64,000 nt of DNA. Origin: JACQHM01 sp964535215 (lineage in GTDB: Bacteria > Methylomirabilota > Methylomirabilia > Methylomirabilales > JACQHM01). Below the pieces are notes generated by a model, which had not been told where the DNA came from, made no database searches, and saw nothing but the letters and a program-made list of their open reading frames with translations. This document shows, piece after piece, positions 16,835-25,137 of this stretch. Made by a program: the position numbers and the translations under genes. The stretch's first letter is position 1. The number at the start of each line of letters is the position of its first letter. The stretch spans positions 22,693 through 86,692 of the forward strand of contig CAZHST010000009.1 of assembly GCA_964535215.1 (NCBI GenBank). Reading direction: 5' to 3'.

Positions 16835-17572
16835 TTAGTACGCGTACAGTTTGCCGTAGGGGCGGGTGGAGACGGGGACGATCTTGGTGTAGGCGTCAAA
16901 GTCGAACAGGTCCCAGTCGAGGCGAAGCTCGGACAGGAAATCTTCCAGCACCGGCTCAAGGAAGGCCACGTCGTCTTCCCTGAGGGGGAACTGCTTGACC
17001 TCTCGCCCAAGCCGGCGTGGGTCAACCTCCCCACGGATGTAGATGGTCCCGCCGTGCATGCCCGTGGCACAGTAATCGCCCACGACGGGGCGGCCGTTGG
17101 AAGAGTTCCCTAAGAGGATCAGGTAGCCGCCGGCCATGTACTCGCCGAAGAAGTTTCCCGCCGTGCCGCCGATGACGACGATCGGCTGCTGGGAGAGATA
17201 CCCCTTCATGTGGATGCCGACCCGGTAGCCGACATCACCCCGGATGTAGATCCGCCCCCCCCTCATGCCGTAGCCGATGACGTCCCCGGCCATGCCGTGG
17301 ACGACCACCTGGCCGCTGTTCATGGTGTTGCCGACCCCATCCTGGGCGTTGTTGTGGACGACGATCCTGGGGCCGTCCATGAAGGCGGCCAGATCCTCGC
17401 CGGGCACCCCCTCGATCTCAATCAAAACCTCCGGATCCATCAGGCCGCAGCCGATGTAGCGCTGTCCGGTAACGTTCCTTAACCGGAAATGCCTGACCCC
17501 TTCAGCGATCCTCTGACGGATCAGGGCGTTTAGGTCCCGGTAGTGGACATCCTTGGCGTCAATCTCCAGCAC
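16835..17572 (-). CDS. Glutamate synthase GXGXG (GltB3-type) subunit
   Basis: Stand-alone version of the C-terminal beta-helix domain of glutamate synthase large subunit, 245 aa. Rows of GXGXG repeats are visible: NNAQDGVGNTMNSGQVVVHG, GDVIGYGMRGGRIYIRGDVG, GGTAGNFFGEYMAGGYLILL and VGDYCATGMHGGTIYIRGEV. In full-length enzymes this domain is structural and helps align the ammonia channel. It is the last gene of the split glutamate synthase operon and starts 2 bp after the amidotransferase gene. Similar domains occur in N-methylglutamate synthase and formylmethanofuran dehydrogenase C. Confidence 0.9.
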   Translation of the reverse strand: MLEIDAKDVHYRDLNALIRQRIAEGVRHFRLRNVTGQRYIGCGLMDPEVLIEIEGVPGEDLAAFMDGPRIVVHNNAQDGVGNTMNSGQVVVHGMAGDVIGYGMRGGRIYIRGDVGYRVGIHMKGYLSQQPIVVIGGTAGNFFGEYMAGGYLILLGNSSNGRPVVGDYCATGMHGGTIYIRGEVDPRRLGREVKQFPLREDDVAFLEPVLEDFLSELRLDWDLFDFDAYTKIVPVSTRPYGKLYAY

Positions 17573-17574
17573 CG

Positions 17575-18732
17575 TCAGGCCTCCAGCAGCTCGCCCACTC
17601 CAGGGGCCTGGATCGGCGTCGGCCCCTTGCCCCGAGCTGATCCCTCCAAGAGGGCGATGACCGGACGGCCCGCAACGGGGGCAAAGACATCCTCCGCTTC
17701 TGGAGCGATGGTCCGGATGGCCGACTCCTCGCTGGCCATGTACACGGTCTTCCCCTTGGTCGCCACCACGAGAGGTCGGAGCTTCACCCGGTCGTTTAAG
17801 CCGATCAGGCCGCCGTTAAAGCCGAAAAGGAAGGCGAAGGGGCCGTTCAGGGCTGCCGAGCCGTAGATCATGCGGAGGAGCGTGCTCTCCTTCCTCTGGC
17901 TCTCATCCATCCGATCAATGTCCTTCCAGAAGGGAGGGGCGAGGACTAAGCAGGCCTGTTCGAAGGTGAGCCTATGCCGACGGATCAACAGATCGAGGAG
18001 GTAGGCGATCACTTCTGTATCGGTCATCAAGGTGCAGTGATAGCCGTACATCTCCAGGTAGCGCTTGTTGATGCCGTACGAGGAGATCTCGCCGTTGTGG
18101 ACGACGGCCCAATCCAGGAGGGTGAAAGGGTGTGCCCCGCCCCACCAGCCAGGGGTATTGGTCGGGAAGCGGTTATGGGCGAGCCAGGTATGGCCCTCGT
18201 ATTCGGAGAGCCGGAAGAACTCGGCCAGGTCCTCCGGGTACCCCACCCCCTTCCACGCCCCCATGTTCTTCCCGCTGGAGACGACGAAGGCCCCCTCGCT
18301 CAGGTTGATGTGCATGACCACCTTCACCACGTAGTCGTCGGGGCCCAGCTCGGTCCCGTCTAAGTCGGGCACCCGGACGAAGTAGCGTTTGAAGAAGGGG
18401 TGATCGGGGATCTTGGCTGTCTTTCGGATCGGCAGCTCCTCCATCTCCTCCACCTTCAAGGCCCTTCGGAGATAGTCCTCCGTCTCCTTCACGAAATCCT
18501 TGGACTCGTACATCAGGTGGAGGGCGTAGCAGTCGGCGTATTCCGGGTAGACCCCGTAAGCGGCGAACCCTCCCCCCAGGCCGTTCCCCCGGTCGTGCAT
18601 GTTGACGATGCCCCGGACGATGACCTCCCCCGAGACCTTCCGACCATCCCGGTTGATGAACCCGAGGAGCCCACAGGCCGACAGATCCTTTTCGGGGCGG
18701 GGGGGCTTGATCAAGGAATGACGCTCGTGCAC
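17575..18732 (-). CDS. Glutamate synthase glutaminase (class II amidotransferase) subunit
   Basis: Ntn-type glutamine amidotransferase that would release ammonia from glutamine, equal to domain 1 of GltB. The catalytic Cys is in SACGLLGFINRDG; HDRGNGLGGGFAAYG, WLAHNRFPTNTPGWWGGAHP and HNGEISSYG are further active-site motifs. GTG 18732 is preferred (GGGAGG about 6 bp upstream), giving 385 aa; TTG 18750 is the alternative. About 19 residues precede the Cys, so a leader may be removed to free it. The gene follows the Fe-S/FAD subunit by about 24 bp. Confidence 0.88.
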   Translation of the reverse strand: MHERHSLIKPPRPEKDLSACGLLGFINRDGRKVSGEVIVRGIVNMHDRGNGLGGGFAAYGVYPEYADCYALHLMYESKDFVKETEDYLRRALKVEEMEELPIRKTAKIPDHPFFKRYFVRVPDLDGTELGPDDYVVKVVMHINLSEGAFVVSSGKNMGAWKGVGYPEDLAEFFRLSEYEGHTWLAHNRFPTNTPGWWGGAHPFTLLDWAVVHNGEISSYGINKRYLEMYGYHCTLMTDTEVIAYLLDLLIRRHRLTFEQACLVLAPPFWKDIDRMDESQRKESTLLRMIYGSAALNGPFAFLFGFNGGLIGLNDRVKLRPLVVATKGKTVYMASEESAIRTIAPEAEDVFAPVAGRPVIALLEGSARGKGPTPIQAPGVGELLEA

Positions 18733-18756
18733 AGGCGCCTCCCTCTCCAAAGGCTC

Positions 18757-20619
18757 TTAGTGGGGAACGGTAAAGAGCATCACCCGTTCTTCTTGGGGGA
18801 GCCAGGCGTAGTTGAAGTCGTCATCCAGGAGTTTATGCTTGAAATCACGAACGTTTACCTGGGCCTCGATCAGGTGGCGGAAGAGGCCGGCCCGATCAAT
18901 GGCCCGGACCAGCACGGCGCCTGTAACCCGGTTCTCCCGGAGGATGACCTTTTTGTAAACCTTCCGCCTCTCGTCCAACAGGCGCAGGACCTCCCCATCG
19001 CCGTCATCCCTGACGAACCCGTAGGAGATGACCTGTAACCCTCCGAACTGGAGGGCGTTCGAGACCAACCCGCCCCGGAAGGTCCGTTCTGCGCCGGCCA
19101 TGTTCAGGCCGGCGATCCGCCCGTGGGCGGAGGCGATGGGGATGATCGGGATCGGCATCAAGCGGCCCGTCGTCAGCTCCCGACCTTGGGCGCAGTCACC
19201 GGCCGCATACACCCCCGGCACGTTCGTTTCCATCCTTTCGTTCACCACGATCCCCCGATCGATCTCAAGCCCCGAGCCGCGGAGGAAGTCCACGTTGGGG
19301 CGAACGCCGACGGCAACAACCAGGAGCTGGCAGGGAAGCGTCGCGCCGCTCTTTAAAGTGATCCGCTCGATCTGCCGGTCATGACCGTGGAGGGTCTCGA
19401 TCGTGTCGCCGGTGAAGATCCGTATCCCCTCCGCCTCCAGCTCGGCCTGGACCAGGCGGGCGGAGGTCCTGTCCAGGGCCATCGGGAGGATCATGTCCAG
19501 AAGCTCGACGACGGCCACCTTCTTCCCCAGGTGGGCCAGGGCCTCGGCGCACTGGAGGCCGATCAACCCTCCGCCCAGCACCACGATGCTCTCCACCTTG
19601 TCCGCCGCTTCCCGGAGGGCGATGGCATCCTGGAGGCGGGTGAAGGTAAAGAAGTCAAAGTCCTCCAGCCCTTCGATCTTCGGAACGAAGGGGGTGCCGC
19701 CTACAGCCAGGAGGAGCTTCTCGAAGGAAACGGAATCGCCGTTCATGAGGACCCGCCGGTTGGCCACGTCCAGGCCCGTAACGCGATGACCCAGGAGGAG
19801 ATCCACCCCCATCCTCTGATAATAGTCTGGCTGGCGAAGCGAGACCTTCCCCTCATCCACCATCCCCGCCAGGTACTCGTGGATCATAGCCCGGCTGTAG
19901 GCCGGCCAGGGTTCGTCGCTGATGACGAGGATCCTCCTGGAGGGGTCTTGTTCCCGGATCGCCTCCAGGGCGAACAGGGCGGCGAAGGAGTTCCCCACGA
20001 TGACGTACTGCGTCCCGCTTCCTTCGGGGCCCTTTCCCTGCCTTTCCGATCGGGGCCCGGTCTCCCGCGAGGGGAAGCCCCCCTCCACCGGATCCCTGTC
20101 CTCAAAGACCAGGGCCCCCGTCGGGCAGATCATCACGCAGGCCGGAACTGTTCTTCCCGGGCAGAGGTCGCAGTGGTGGTTGATCCCGTTGGAAGGGACA
20201 TCGGGGACGTTCTTGACGTAGGGGTTCCGGCTGATGGCCCCAAAGCCGCAGGCCATGAGACACATCCAGCATCCCACGCACCTGTCCTCCTGGAGGAGGA
20301 CCCGGCCATCGGGAGCCTTGTAGAGGGAACCGTTCTTGCACGCCAGCAGACAGTCCGGCTCCTCGCAGTGGCGACAGGCTGTGGAGAGGCTGATGGCTCC
20401 GTTCACGTTCACATGGCAGCGGTTCAAAGGCTTGGGCCTCCCCTTTGCCAAGGCCTCCGCCGGATCGGGGAGATCGGCGGAGCGCTCGACGTTGAACCGG
20501 AGACCCTCTACCACGTAGGCCCCCACAGGGCTCTTGGTCCTGGAGTGCTCGACGATGCAGGCGATCTCACATAGACGGCAGTTGGTGCAGCGGCTCTCAA
20601 TGGGATAGACGAGGTTCAT
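18757..20619 (-). CDS. Ferredoxin-fused FAD/NAD(P) oxidoreductase of split glutamate synthase
   Basis: 620 aa. The N-terminal 190 residues are a polyferredoxin of HycB/DMSO-reductase-B type, with CTNCRLCEIACIVEHS, CRHCEEPDCLLACKNG, CVGCWMCLMACGFGA and CDLCPGRTVPACVMICPTGA. The rest is a pyridine-nucleotide-disulfide oxidoreductase: YVIVGNSFAALFALEAI binds FAD, VVLGGGLIGLQCAEALAH binds NAD(P)H, and VPGVYAAGDCAQG is the second FAD motif. It sits between the FMN synthase and amidotransferase genes and probably replaces GltD as electron donor. Nitrite-reductase-like or rubredoxin reductase relatives share the fold, but the context supports glutamate synthase. Confidence 0.88.
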   Translation of the reverse strand: MNLVYPIESRCTNCRLCEIACIVEHSRTKSPVGAYVVEGLRFNVERSADLPDPAEALAKGRPKPLNRCHVNVNGAISLSTACRHCEEPDCLLACKNGSLYKAPDGRVLLQEDRCVGCWMCLMACGFGAISRNPYVKNVPDVPSNGINHHCDLCPGRTVPACVMICPTGALVFEDRDPVEGGFPSRETGPRSERQGKGPEGSGTQYVIVGNSFAALFALEAIREQDPSRRILVISDEPWPAYSRAMIHEYLAGMVDEGKVSLRQPDYYQRMGVDLLLGHRVTGLDVANRRVLMNGDSVSFEKLLLAVGGTPFVPKIEGLEDFDFFTFTRLQDAIALREAADKVESIVVLGGGLIGLQCAEALAHLGKKVAVVELLDMILPMALDRTSARLVQAELEAEGIRIFTGDTIETLHGHDRQIERITLKSGATLPCQLLVVAVGVRPNVDFLRGSGLEIDRGIVVNERMETNVPGVYAAGDCAQGRELTTGRLMPIPIIPIASAHGRIAGLNMAGAERTFRGGLVSNALQFGGLQVISYGFVRDDGDGEVLRLLDERRKVYKKVILRENRVTGAVLVRAIDRAGLFRHLIEAQVNVRDFKHKLLDDDFNYAWLPQEERVMLFTVPH

Positions 20620-20620
20620 G

Positions 20621-22192
20621 TTAGAGCCCCGCCTGCTGGACGCCCAGGGCTTTCAGCTCGATCTCCGTGAGGCCGATGCCTCGGAGCTTCAAGCGGTTTC
20701 CCCGGAGGCTCTCGATGGCATTTACCCCCATCAGGCCCAGCATCTCCTTCATCTCATGGCTCCAGCCCTTCAGGAGATTAATCAAACGCTCCGCCGCGAG
20801 GTCGGCCGGGAGGCGCTTCACAAGATCCGGCTGGTTCGTCGTGATGCCCCAGGCGCACTTCCCCCGATGGCACTGCTGGCAGAGGGTACACCCCACGGCC
20901 ACCATGGCCGCCGTGGCGATGTAGACGGCATCAGCCCCTAAGGCAATGGCCTTGATCACGTCGGCGCTGGACCGGATCCCGCCCGCGGCGATGATGGAGG
21001 CCTGCTGCCGGATGCCTTCTTCGCGGAGCCGCTGGTCCACCTGGGCGATGGCCACCTCGATGGGGATGCCGACGTGGTCCCGGACGATGGTTGGGGCCGC
21101 CCCGGTCCCGCCCCGGAACCCATCCAGGACCACCACATCGGCCCCCGCCCGGACGATGCCGCTGGCGATGGCAGCACTGTTGTGGACGGCGGCGATCTTC
21201 ACCGAGACCGGCTTTGTATAGGCCGTCGCCTCTTTGATGGCGTAGATCAGGAGCCGAAGGTCCTCGATGGAGTAGATGTCGTGTTGGGGCGCCGGCGAGA
21301 GGGCATCGGTCCCCTGGGGGATCATCCGGGTCCGGGAGACCTCGAAGGTCACCTTCTCCCCCGGGAGGTGGCCGCCGATCCCCGGCTTGGCCCCCTGGCC
21401 GATCTTGATCTCGCACATGGCGGAGTTGTGGAGGTACGCCACACTCACCCCGAACCGGCCCGAGGCGACCTGGACGATGGCGCGGTCCTTGAACTTCACA
21501 AAATCTGGGTGGAGCCCCCCCTCCCCCGTGTTGAAATAGGTCCCCATCTCCGTCGCCGCCATAGCCAGCCCCTGCTGGAAGTTGTAGCTAATCGCCCCGA
21601 AGGACATGGGTGCGAAGAGGATGGGGATCTCACAGACGATGTTCGGGTGGTCTTCCAGAAACCTTCGCCTCGCCCGATCCTCCTCAGGGGGAAGGGCGTC
21701 AGGTTTCCGGCCGAGGTAGGTCCGAAGCTCCATCGGCTCCCGGATGGGATCAATCGAGGGGTTGGTCACCTGGGAGGCATCGAGGACTAGGTGGTCGAAA
21801 TAGTTCCGGTAGGGGAGATCGTTCCCCAAGCCTGTGAGAAGCACCCCGCCGGTATCCGCCTGCTTGTAGATGGCCCGGATCACCTTCGTCCGCCAGTTGT
21901 CGTTCTCCCGAAACCCATCCCCCCACCTCCTGATCTCGATGCAATCCGTCGGGCACAGGGCCTCGCACCGTTTGCAGTTCACGCAGTTCTCATGGCGGTT
22001 GTACACCAGGTCGAGGGACGGGTCGTAGAACGTGGCCTCGTAGGGGCACTGGCGGACGCAGACCAGGCAGCGGATGCACCGGGACTGGTCCCGCTCCACC
22101 TTGTACTCCGGGTAGGCGTGGAAATAGTCTCCCCGGCGGAGGCTCCGGAGGTGTAGGGTCTCAGAGGCATCAGGTTCTGTCACGGATCCCAT
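20621..22192 (-). CDS. Glutamate synthase FMN subunit with N-terminal ferredoxin (archaeal type)
   Basis: Central synthase domain (GltB2) that aminates 2-oxoglutarate on FMN, 523 aa. Two 4Fe-4S motifs open it: CIRCLVCVRQCPYEA and CVNCKRCEALCPTDCIEI. Then come the TIM-barrel motifs PMSFGAISYNFQQGLA, GEGGLHPDF, KIGQGAKPGIGGHLPG, VSVKIAAVHNSAAIASG, VVLDGFRGGTGAAPT, AAGGIRSSADVIKAIALGAD and the cysteine region CTLCQQCHRGKCAWGI. ATG 22192 has GGAG upstream; an earlier in-frame start at 22222 lacks one. It is the first gene of the minus-strand operon, 1 bp from the oxidoreductase gene. Confidence 0.93.
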   Translation of the reverse strand: MGSVTEPDASETLHLRSLRRGDYFHAYPEYKVERDQSRCIRCLVCVRQCPYEATFYDPSLDLVYNRHENCVNCKRCEALCPTDCIEIRRWGDGFRENDNWRTKVIRAIYKQADTGGVLLTGLGNDLPYRNYFDHLVLDASQVTNPSIDPIREPMELRTYLGRKPDALPPEEDRARRRFLEDHPNIVCEIPILFAPMSFGAISYNFQQGLAMAATEMGTYFNTGEGGLHPDFVKFKDRAIVQVASGRFGVSVAYLHNSAMCEIKIGQGAKPGIGGHLPGEKVTFEVSRTRMIPQGTDALSPAPQHDIYSIEDLRLLIYAIKEATAYTKPVSVKIAAVHNSAAIASGIVRAGADVVVLDGFRGGTGAAPTIVRDHVGIPIEVAIAQVDQRLREEGIRQQASIIAAGGIRSSADVIKAIALGADAVYIATAAMVAVGCTLCQQCHRGKCAWGITTNQPDLVKRLPADLAAERLINLLKGWSHEMKEMLGLMGVNAIESLRGNRLKLRGIGLTEIELKALGVQQAGL

Positions 22193-22239
22193 CGGTGGCT
22201 CCTTTCCCGCCTCTCCAAGCAATCAAAGGTTTAAAAAAC

Positions 22240-22283
22240 AGTATAATCTTCTTTATCCCCGTTGGGAATGATCCAAAAGGATC
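22240..22283 (-). promoter_or_regulatory. Promoter of the glutamate synthase operon with adjacent palindrome
   Basis: Minus-strand TTCCCA (22268-22263), 17-bp spacer, TATACT (22245-22240), about 48 bp upstream of the GltB2-type start. Immediately upstream of the -35 is the palindrome GATCCAAAAGGATC (22270-22283), placed where an activator or repressor could bind. Confidence 0.5.
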
Positions 22284-22327
22284 ATTTTTCTAGAGAAAAT
22301 GGACTAGGGAGGGAGAGCTCGTATGGA

Positions 22328-23026
22328 CTAAAGAAGAGATTTTTGGAGGAGCTGGTGGGCTTTGCGGAAGATGGCGTCAAACATCTTCTGGGTCAGGCGG
22401 CCGGTCTGGGTGTTCTGGCGGCTGGGGTGGTAGGAGGCGATGAGGATGAGCCTATCGAGCAGGTAAACCTTGCCATGCCCGAATCTTGGCCTGGGGCGGG
22501 GGAGGCTCATCCCTCGTTTCTGGCAGGCGTTCAAGCAGGCCTCGAAGGCGATCCGACCCAACGCCACCATGATCCTGACATTTTTGAGCAGCTCCAGTTC
22601 CCGGAGGAGGTAGGGGTGGCAGTTTGCCAACTCTTCCTTCATCGGTTTATTGTCAGGAGGGGCACATCGGACCGCGGCCGTAATGTAGAGATCGGAAAGG
22701 ACCAGGCCATCGTCCCGGTGTTGGGCCGTGGGCCGGTTGGCGAAGCCGAACCGGTACAGGGTTCGATAGAGGAAATCGCCGCTTTGGTCGCCGGTGAACA
22801 TCCGCCCCGTCCGGTTCGCCCCGTGGGCGGCGGGGGCGAGGCCGACAATCAGGACCCGGGCTTTAGGGTCTCCGAAGCTTGGCACCGGTTTGCCCCAGTA
22901 GGTCCACTCTTGGTACTGGCGCTTCTTTTCCCTGGCGATCCACTCCCGGTAGGCAACCAGCCGCGGGCATCTCCGACAGGCGATGATCTCTTGCTGAAGC
23001 CTTGCTAAAACGTTCGGCCGACCCAT
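22328..23026 (-). CDS. Family 5 uracil-DNA glycosylase (UdgB-like)
   Basis: 232 aa Fe-S uracil-DNA glycosylase. Motifs: IIACRRCPRLVAYREW with the first two cluster Cys, VLIVGLAPAAHGANRTGRMF (the motif A typical of family 5, GLAPAAHGANRTGR), TAAVRCAPPDNKP, ELANCHPYL and the catalytic loop ASYHPSRQNTQTGRLT. Family 5 enzymes act on uracil and other deaminated or oxidised bases. ATG 23026. It lies upstream of the glt operon on the same strand but is separated from it by a promoter. Confidence 0.93.
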   Translation of the reverse strand: MGRPNVLARLQQEIIACRRCPRLVAYREWIAREKKRQYQEWTYWGKPVPSFGDPKARVLIVGLAPAAHGANRTGRMFTGDQSGDFLYRTLYRFGFANRPTAQHRDDGLVLSDLYITAAVRCAPPDNKPMKEELANCHPYLLRELELLKNVRIMVALGRIAFEACLNACQKRGMSLPRPRPRFGHGKVYLLDRLILIASYHPSRQNTQTGRLTQKMFDAIFRKAHQLLQKSLL

Positions 23027-23040
23027 GAGAAAGCCCTTGC

Positions 23041-23285
23041 CTAGCCCTGTCGCCAGGTGGCCCGGAAAGCAGCCGTCATCTCGGCCAGGGAAATGGCGGC
23101 GGTGCCCACAGCCTCAGCAGCGGCCAAGGCTTGGTGGACCTCCGGGGACCCAAGTTCCTCGATGTAGCGTTGGGGGCAATCGGCTGTCCATGCTCGGTGA
23201 TCCCAATAACGGCTCCCTCTTTAACCTGCTGGAGATAGCGGCTAAGGGGAGCCTTCAACTCCCGAATCCCGATCCTTGTTTCCAT
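23041..23285 (-). pseudogene. Remnant of a Phd/YefM antitoxin - VapC-type toxin pair
   Basis: From ATG 23285 (GGGAGG upstream) the minus strand encodes METRIGIRELKAPLSRYLQQ, then VKEGAVIGITEHGQPIA, a clear Phd/YefM antitoxin N-terminus. The match stops there. From 23169 to the TAG at 23041-23043, in a different frame, it reads RYIEELGSPEVHQALAAAEA then VGTAAISLAEMTAAFRATW, which is the start of a PIN-domain VapC toxin after its first few residues. So a deletion fused antitoxin and toxin fragments, and the rest of the toxin is gone. Neither part should be functional. Confidence 0.66.
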
Positions 23286-23601
23286 GCCTTGCGCCTCCCT
23301 GGTCCCTTGTCGTGACATGTTACTTATTGTAGCTCTATCTGGCAAGCCTAACTTGAATGGCATAGAAATGATTGTATGAAAGCGCTGCGGCACCGAGCTC
23401 CATTTGGAAGAGGCAGGCGGCCCACTTTGCTCCACTCTTTCCCCTCTCTTTCGAGCCTTCCCAAGGAATAGCGGGGTATCATTGTTTAACCCCTACATCT
23501 TGAGGGTAACCAGCCCTTCTCCTCTTTCTCCCCCCTTTGCGATTCACCCTCTTGAGCCCCCAAAAAAATCTCCTCATGAGCCAAAAATCTTCAAATTTTG
23601 C

Positions 23602-23629
23602 TTGACAAGGGGGGAGGGGGGGGTATACT
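23602..23629 (+). promoter_or_regulatory. Main promoter of the dcw cluster with a G-tract spacer
   Basis: TTGACA (23602-23607), 16-bp spacer, TATACT (23624-23629), a near-perfect sigma-70-type promoter. The spacer (23608-23623) is A-G6-A-G8, so it consists almost only of two G runs. The 315 bp upstream, back to the antitoxin remnant at 23285, show no gene, only low-complexity C- and T-rich sequence. Confidence 0.75.
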
Positions 23630-23641
23630 TTCCACATTAAG

Positions 23642-23666
23642 TGGGAGAAAGTGGGAGAAAATGGGG
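23642..23666 (+). promoter_or_regulatory. MraZ box: three TGGGN repeats overlapping the mraZ start
   Basis: TGGGA at 23642, TGGGA at 23652 and TGGGG at 23662 repeat every 10 bp, the TGGGN-N5 pattern known for MraZ binding sites. They lie just downstream of the expected transcription start. The second repeat lies in the ribosome-binding region and the third begins inside the ATG. MraZ autorepression is known from other bacteria; here it is inferred. Confidence 0.75.
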
Positions 23667-24131
23667 AGAAACTTCGCCAGGAACTCCTTCGTCTTCCGCG
23701 GCAGATACGAGCACGCCATTGACGACAAGGGTCGTCTAAGCATCCCTGCCAGGTTCAGGGAGATCCTTGCCAGGCACCGCCAGGACGGGTTCATTCTGAC
23801 AACCTTCGATTCCTGCTTGGTGGCCTATCCCCTCCGGGAGTGGCACCGTCTCGAGGAGAAGATCCGCCCCCAGAGTTCGTTCCAGCGGGAGGTGCTGGAT
23901 TTCCTCCGTCTTTTCTATTCCAACGCCATCGAGGCAACCCTTGACAATCAGGGGAGGATTCTCATCCCGCCCGAGCTTCGGAGGCAGGCGGCCCTTCAGC
24001 GGGATGTCGTCATCGTCGGCGTGCTGAACCGGATCGAGATCTGGGACAAGGAGCGGTGGGAGCAGTTCGTGGCTGAACGGTCCCAGACCTTCGAGGAGAT
24101 CGCCTCGAAGCTGGCCGCCCTGGGCATCTAG
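23661..24131 (+). CDS. mraZ: Transcriptional regulator MraZ
   Basis: AbrB-fold DNA-binding regulator of the dcw cluster, 156 aa. Both halves of the tandem domain show the DxxGR signature: AIDDKGRLSIPARFRE and TLDNQGRILIPPELRR. The start is ATG 23661, because MGRNFARNSFVFRGRYEHAI matches the family N-terminus; the frame is open upstream but not conserved. It heads the cluster, has TGGGN boxes over its start, and is 10 bp from rsmH. Confidence 0.96.
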   Translation: MGRNFARNSFVFRGRYEHAIDDKGRLSIPARFREILARHRQDGFILTTFDSCLVAYPLREWHRLEEKIRPQSSFQREVLDFLRLFYSNAIEATLDNQGRILIPPELRRQAALQRDVVIVGVLNRIEIWDKERWEQFVAERSQTFEEIASKLAALGI

Positions 24132-24141
24132 GAAAGTTGGG

Positions 24142-25098
24142 ATGGGAACCTTGAACACGATTGAGCGGGGGATGCCGCCTGTCGAACAGTCTTTGGAAGG
24201 ACTCCACACCCCGGTCCTCCTTCGGGAGGTCCTGGACCTGCTCCATCCCACGCCGGGAGGGAGGTATCTTGACTGTACGGTGGGGCTCGGTGGGCATGCG
24301 GAGGCGATCCTCACGGCCGGAGGTCCGGCGATTCTCCTTTGCGGGATTGATCGTGATGCCGAGGCCTTGGAGCTGGCAGAAGAGCGCCTTCACCGGTTTC
24401 AAGGGCAGGTCCAGCTCGTCCACGGGGATTTCAGGGGGCTTCGGGAGATTGTCCAGAAACAGAGGTGGGATCCCTTCGATGGCATCCTCTTCGACCTGGG
24501 TGTTTCCTCCTTTCAACTGAAGAGTCCCGAGCGGGGTTTCAGCTTCACCACCAATGGCCCTCTGGACATGCGGATGGACCGATCGGGAGGATCGCGGACG
24601 GCGGCGGAGCTGTTGGCCACCCTCTCCGAAAAGGAGCTGGCCATGATCCTGTGGGCATTCGGGGAGGAGCGATTCTCCCGCCGGATCGCCAAGGCGATTG
24701 TCAAGATGAGGGAGCAGGACCCTATTACCTCCACAAAGCAGCTCAAGCATCTGATCGAGCGAACGGTCCCCCGATCGGCCTGGCCCCGAAAGATCCACCC
24801 GGCCACGCGAACCTTTCAGGCCTTACGGATCGCCGTGAACGATGAGCTGACCGGTTTAAGGGAGGCCCTGGAAGAGGCGGCGGGGCTCCTGAAACCCGGT
24901 GGAAGGCTCGTGGTCATCGCCTTCCACTCCCTGGAGGATCGGATCGTCAAAGAGACCTTCAGGCGACTTGCCGGTCAAGAGCCGTCCGTTTTCCGTCTTC
25001 TCACGAAGAAGCCGGTGGTGCCATCGGAGGAGGAGCGGGAGCAAAACCCCCACTCCAGGAGCGCCCGACTGCGCGCCCTTGAAAGAGCTGAACACTGA
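24142..25098 (+). CDS. rsmH: 16S rRNA (cytosine1402-N4)-methyltransferase
   Basis: SAM-dependent methyltransferase RsmH (MraW) that modifies C1402 in the ribosomal P site. Key motifs: HTPVLLREVLDLL, YLDCTVGLGGHAEAIL (SAM loop), GIDRDAEAL, GILFDLGVSSFQL, FTTNGPLDMRMDRSGG, FGEERFSRRIAKAIV, ATRTFQALRIAVNDEL and IAFHSLEDRIVK. 318 aa from ATG 24142; ATG 24172 is possible. The second codon block (TLNTIERGMPPVEQ) is variable. The gap to ftsL includes a GGCTGA-type repeat. Confidence 0.96.
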   Translation: MGTLNTIERGMPPVEQSLEGLHTPVLLREVLDLLHPTPGGRYLDCTVGLGGHAEAILTAGGPAILLCGIDRDAEALELAEERLHRFQGQVQLVHGDFRGLREIVQKQRWDPFDGILFDLGVSSFQLKSPERGFSFTTNGPLDMRMDRSGGSRTAAELLATLSEKELAMILWAFGEERFSRRIAKAIVKMREQDPITSTKQLKHLIERTVPRSAWPRKIHPATRTFQALRIAVNDELTGLREALEEAAGLLKPGGRLVVIAFHSLEDRIVKETFRRLAGQEPSVFRLLTKKPVVPSEEEREQNPHSRSARLRALERAEH

Positions 25099-25137
25099 CG
25101 GCTGATCGCTAAACGCTTTCTTCTTAGGAGGGGAGAG

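Noticed and set aside
19381..20574. 397-codon open frame on the plus strand
   Set aside because: Antisense to the ferredoxin-FAD oxidoreductase; no ribosome site or recognisable motif.
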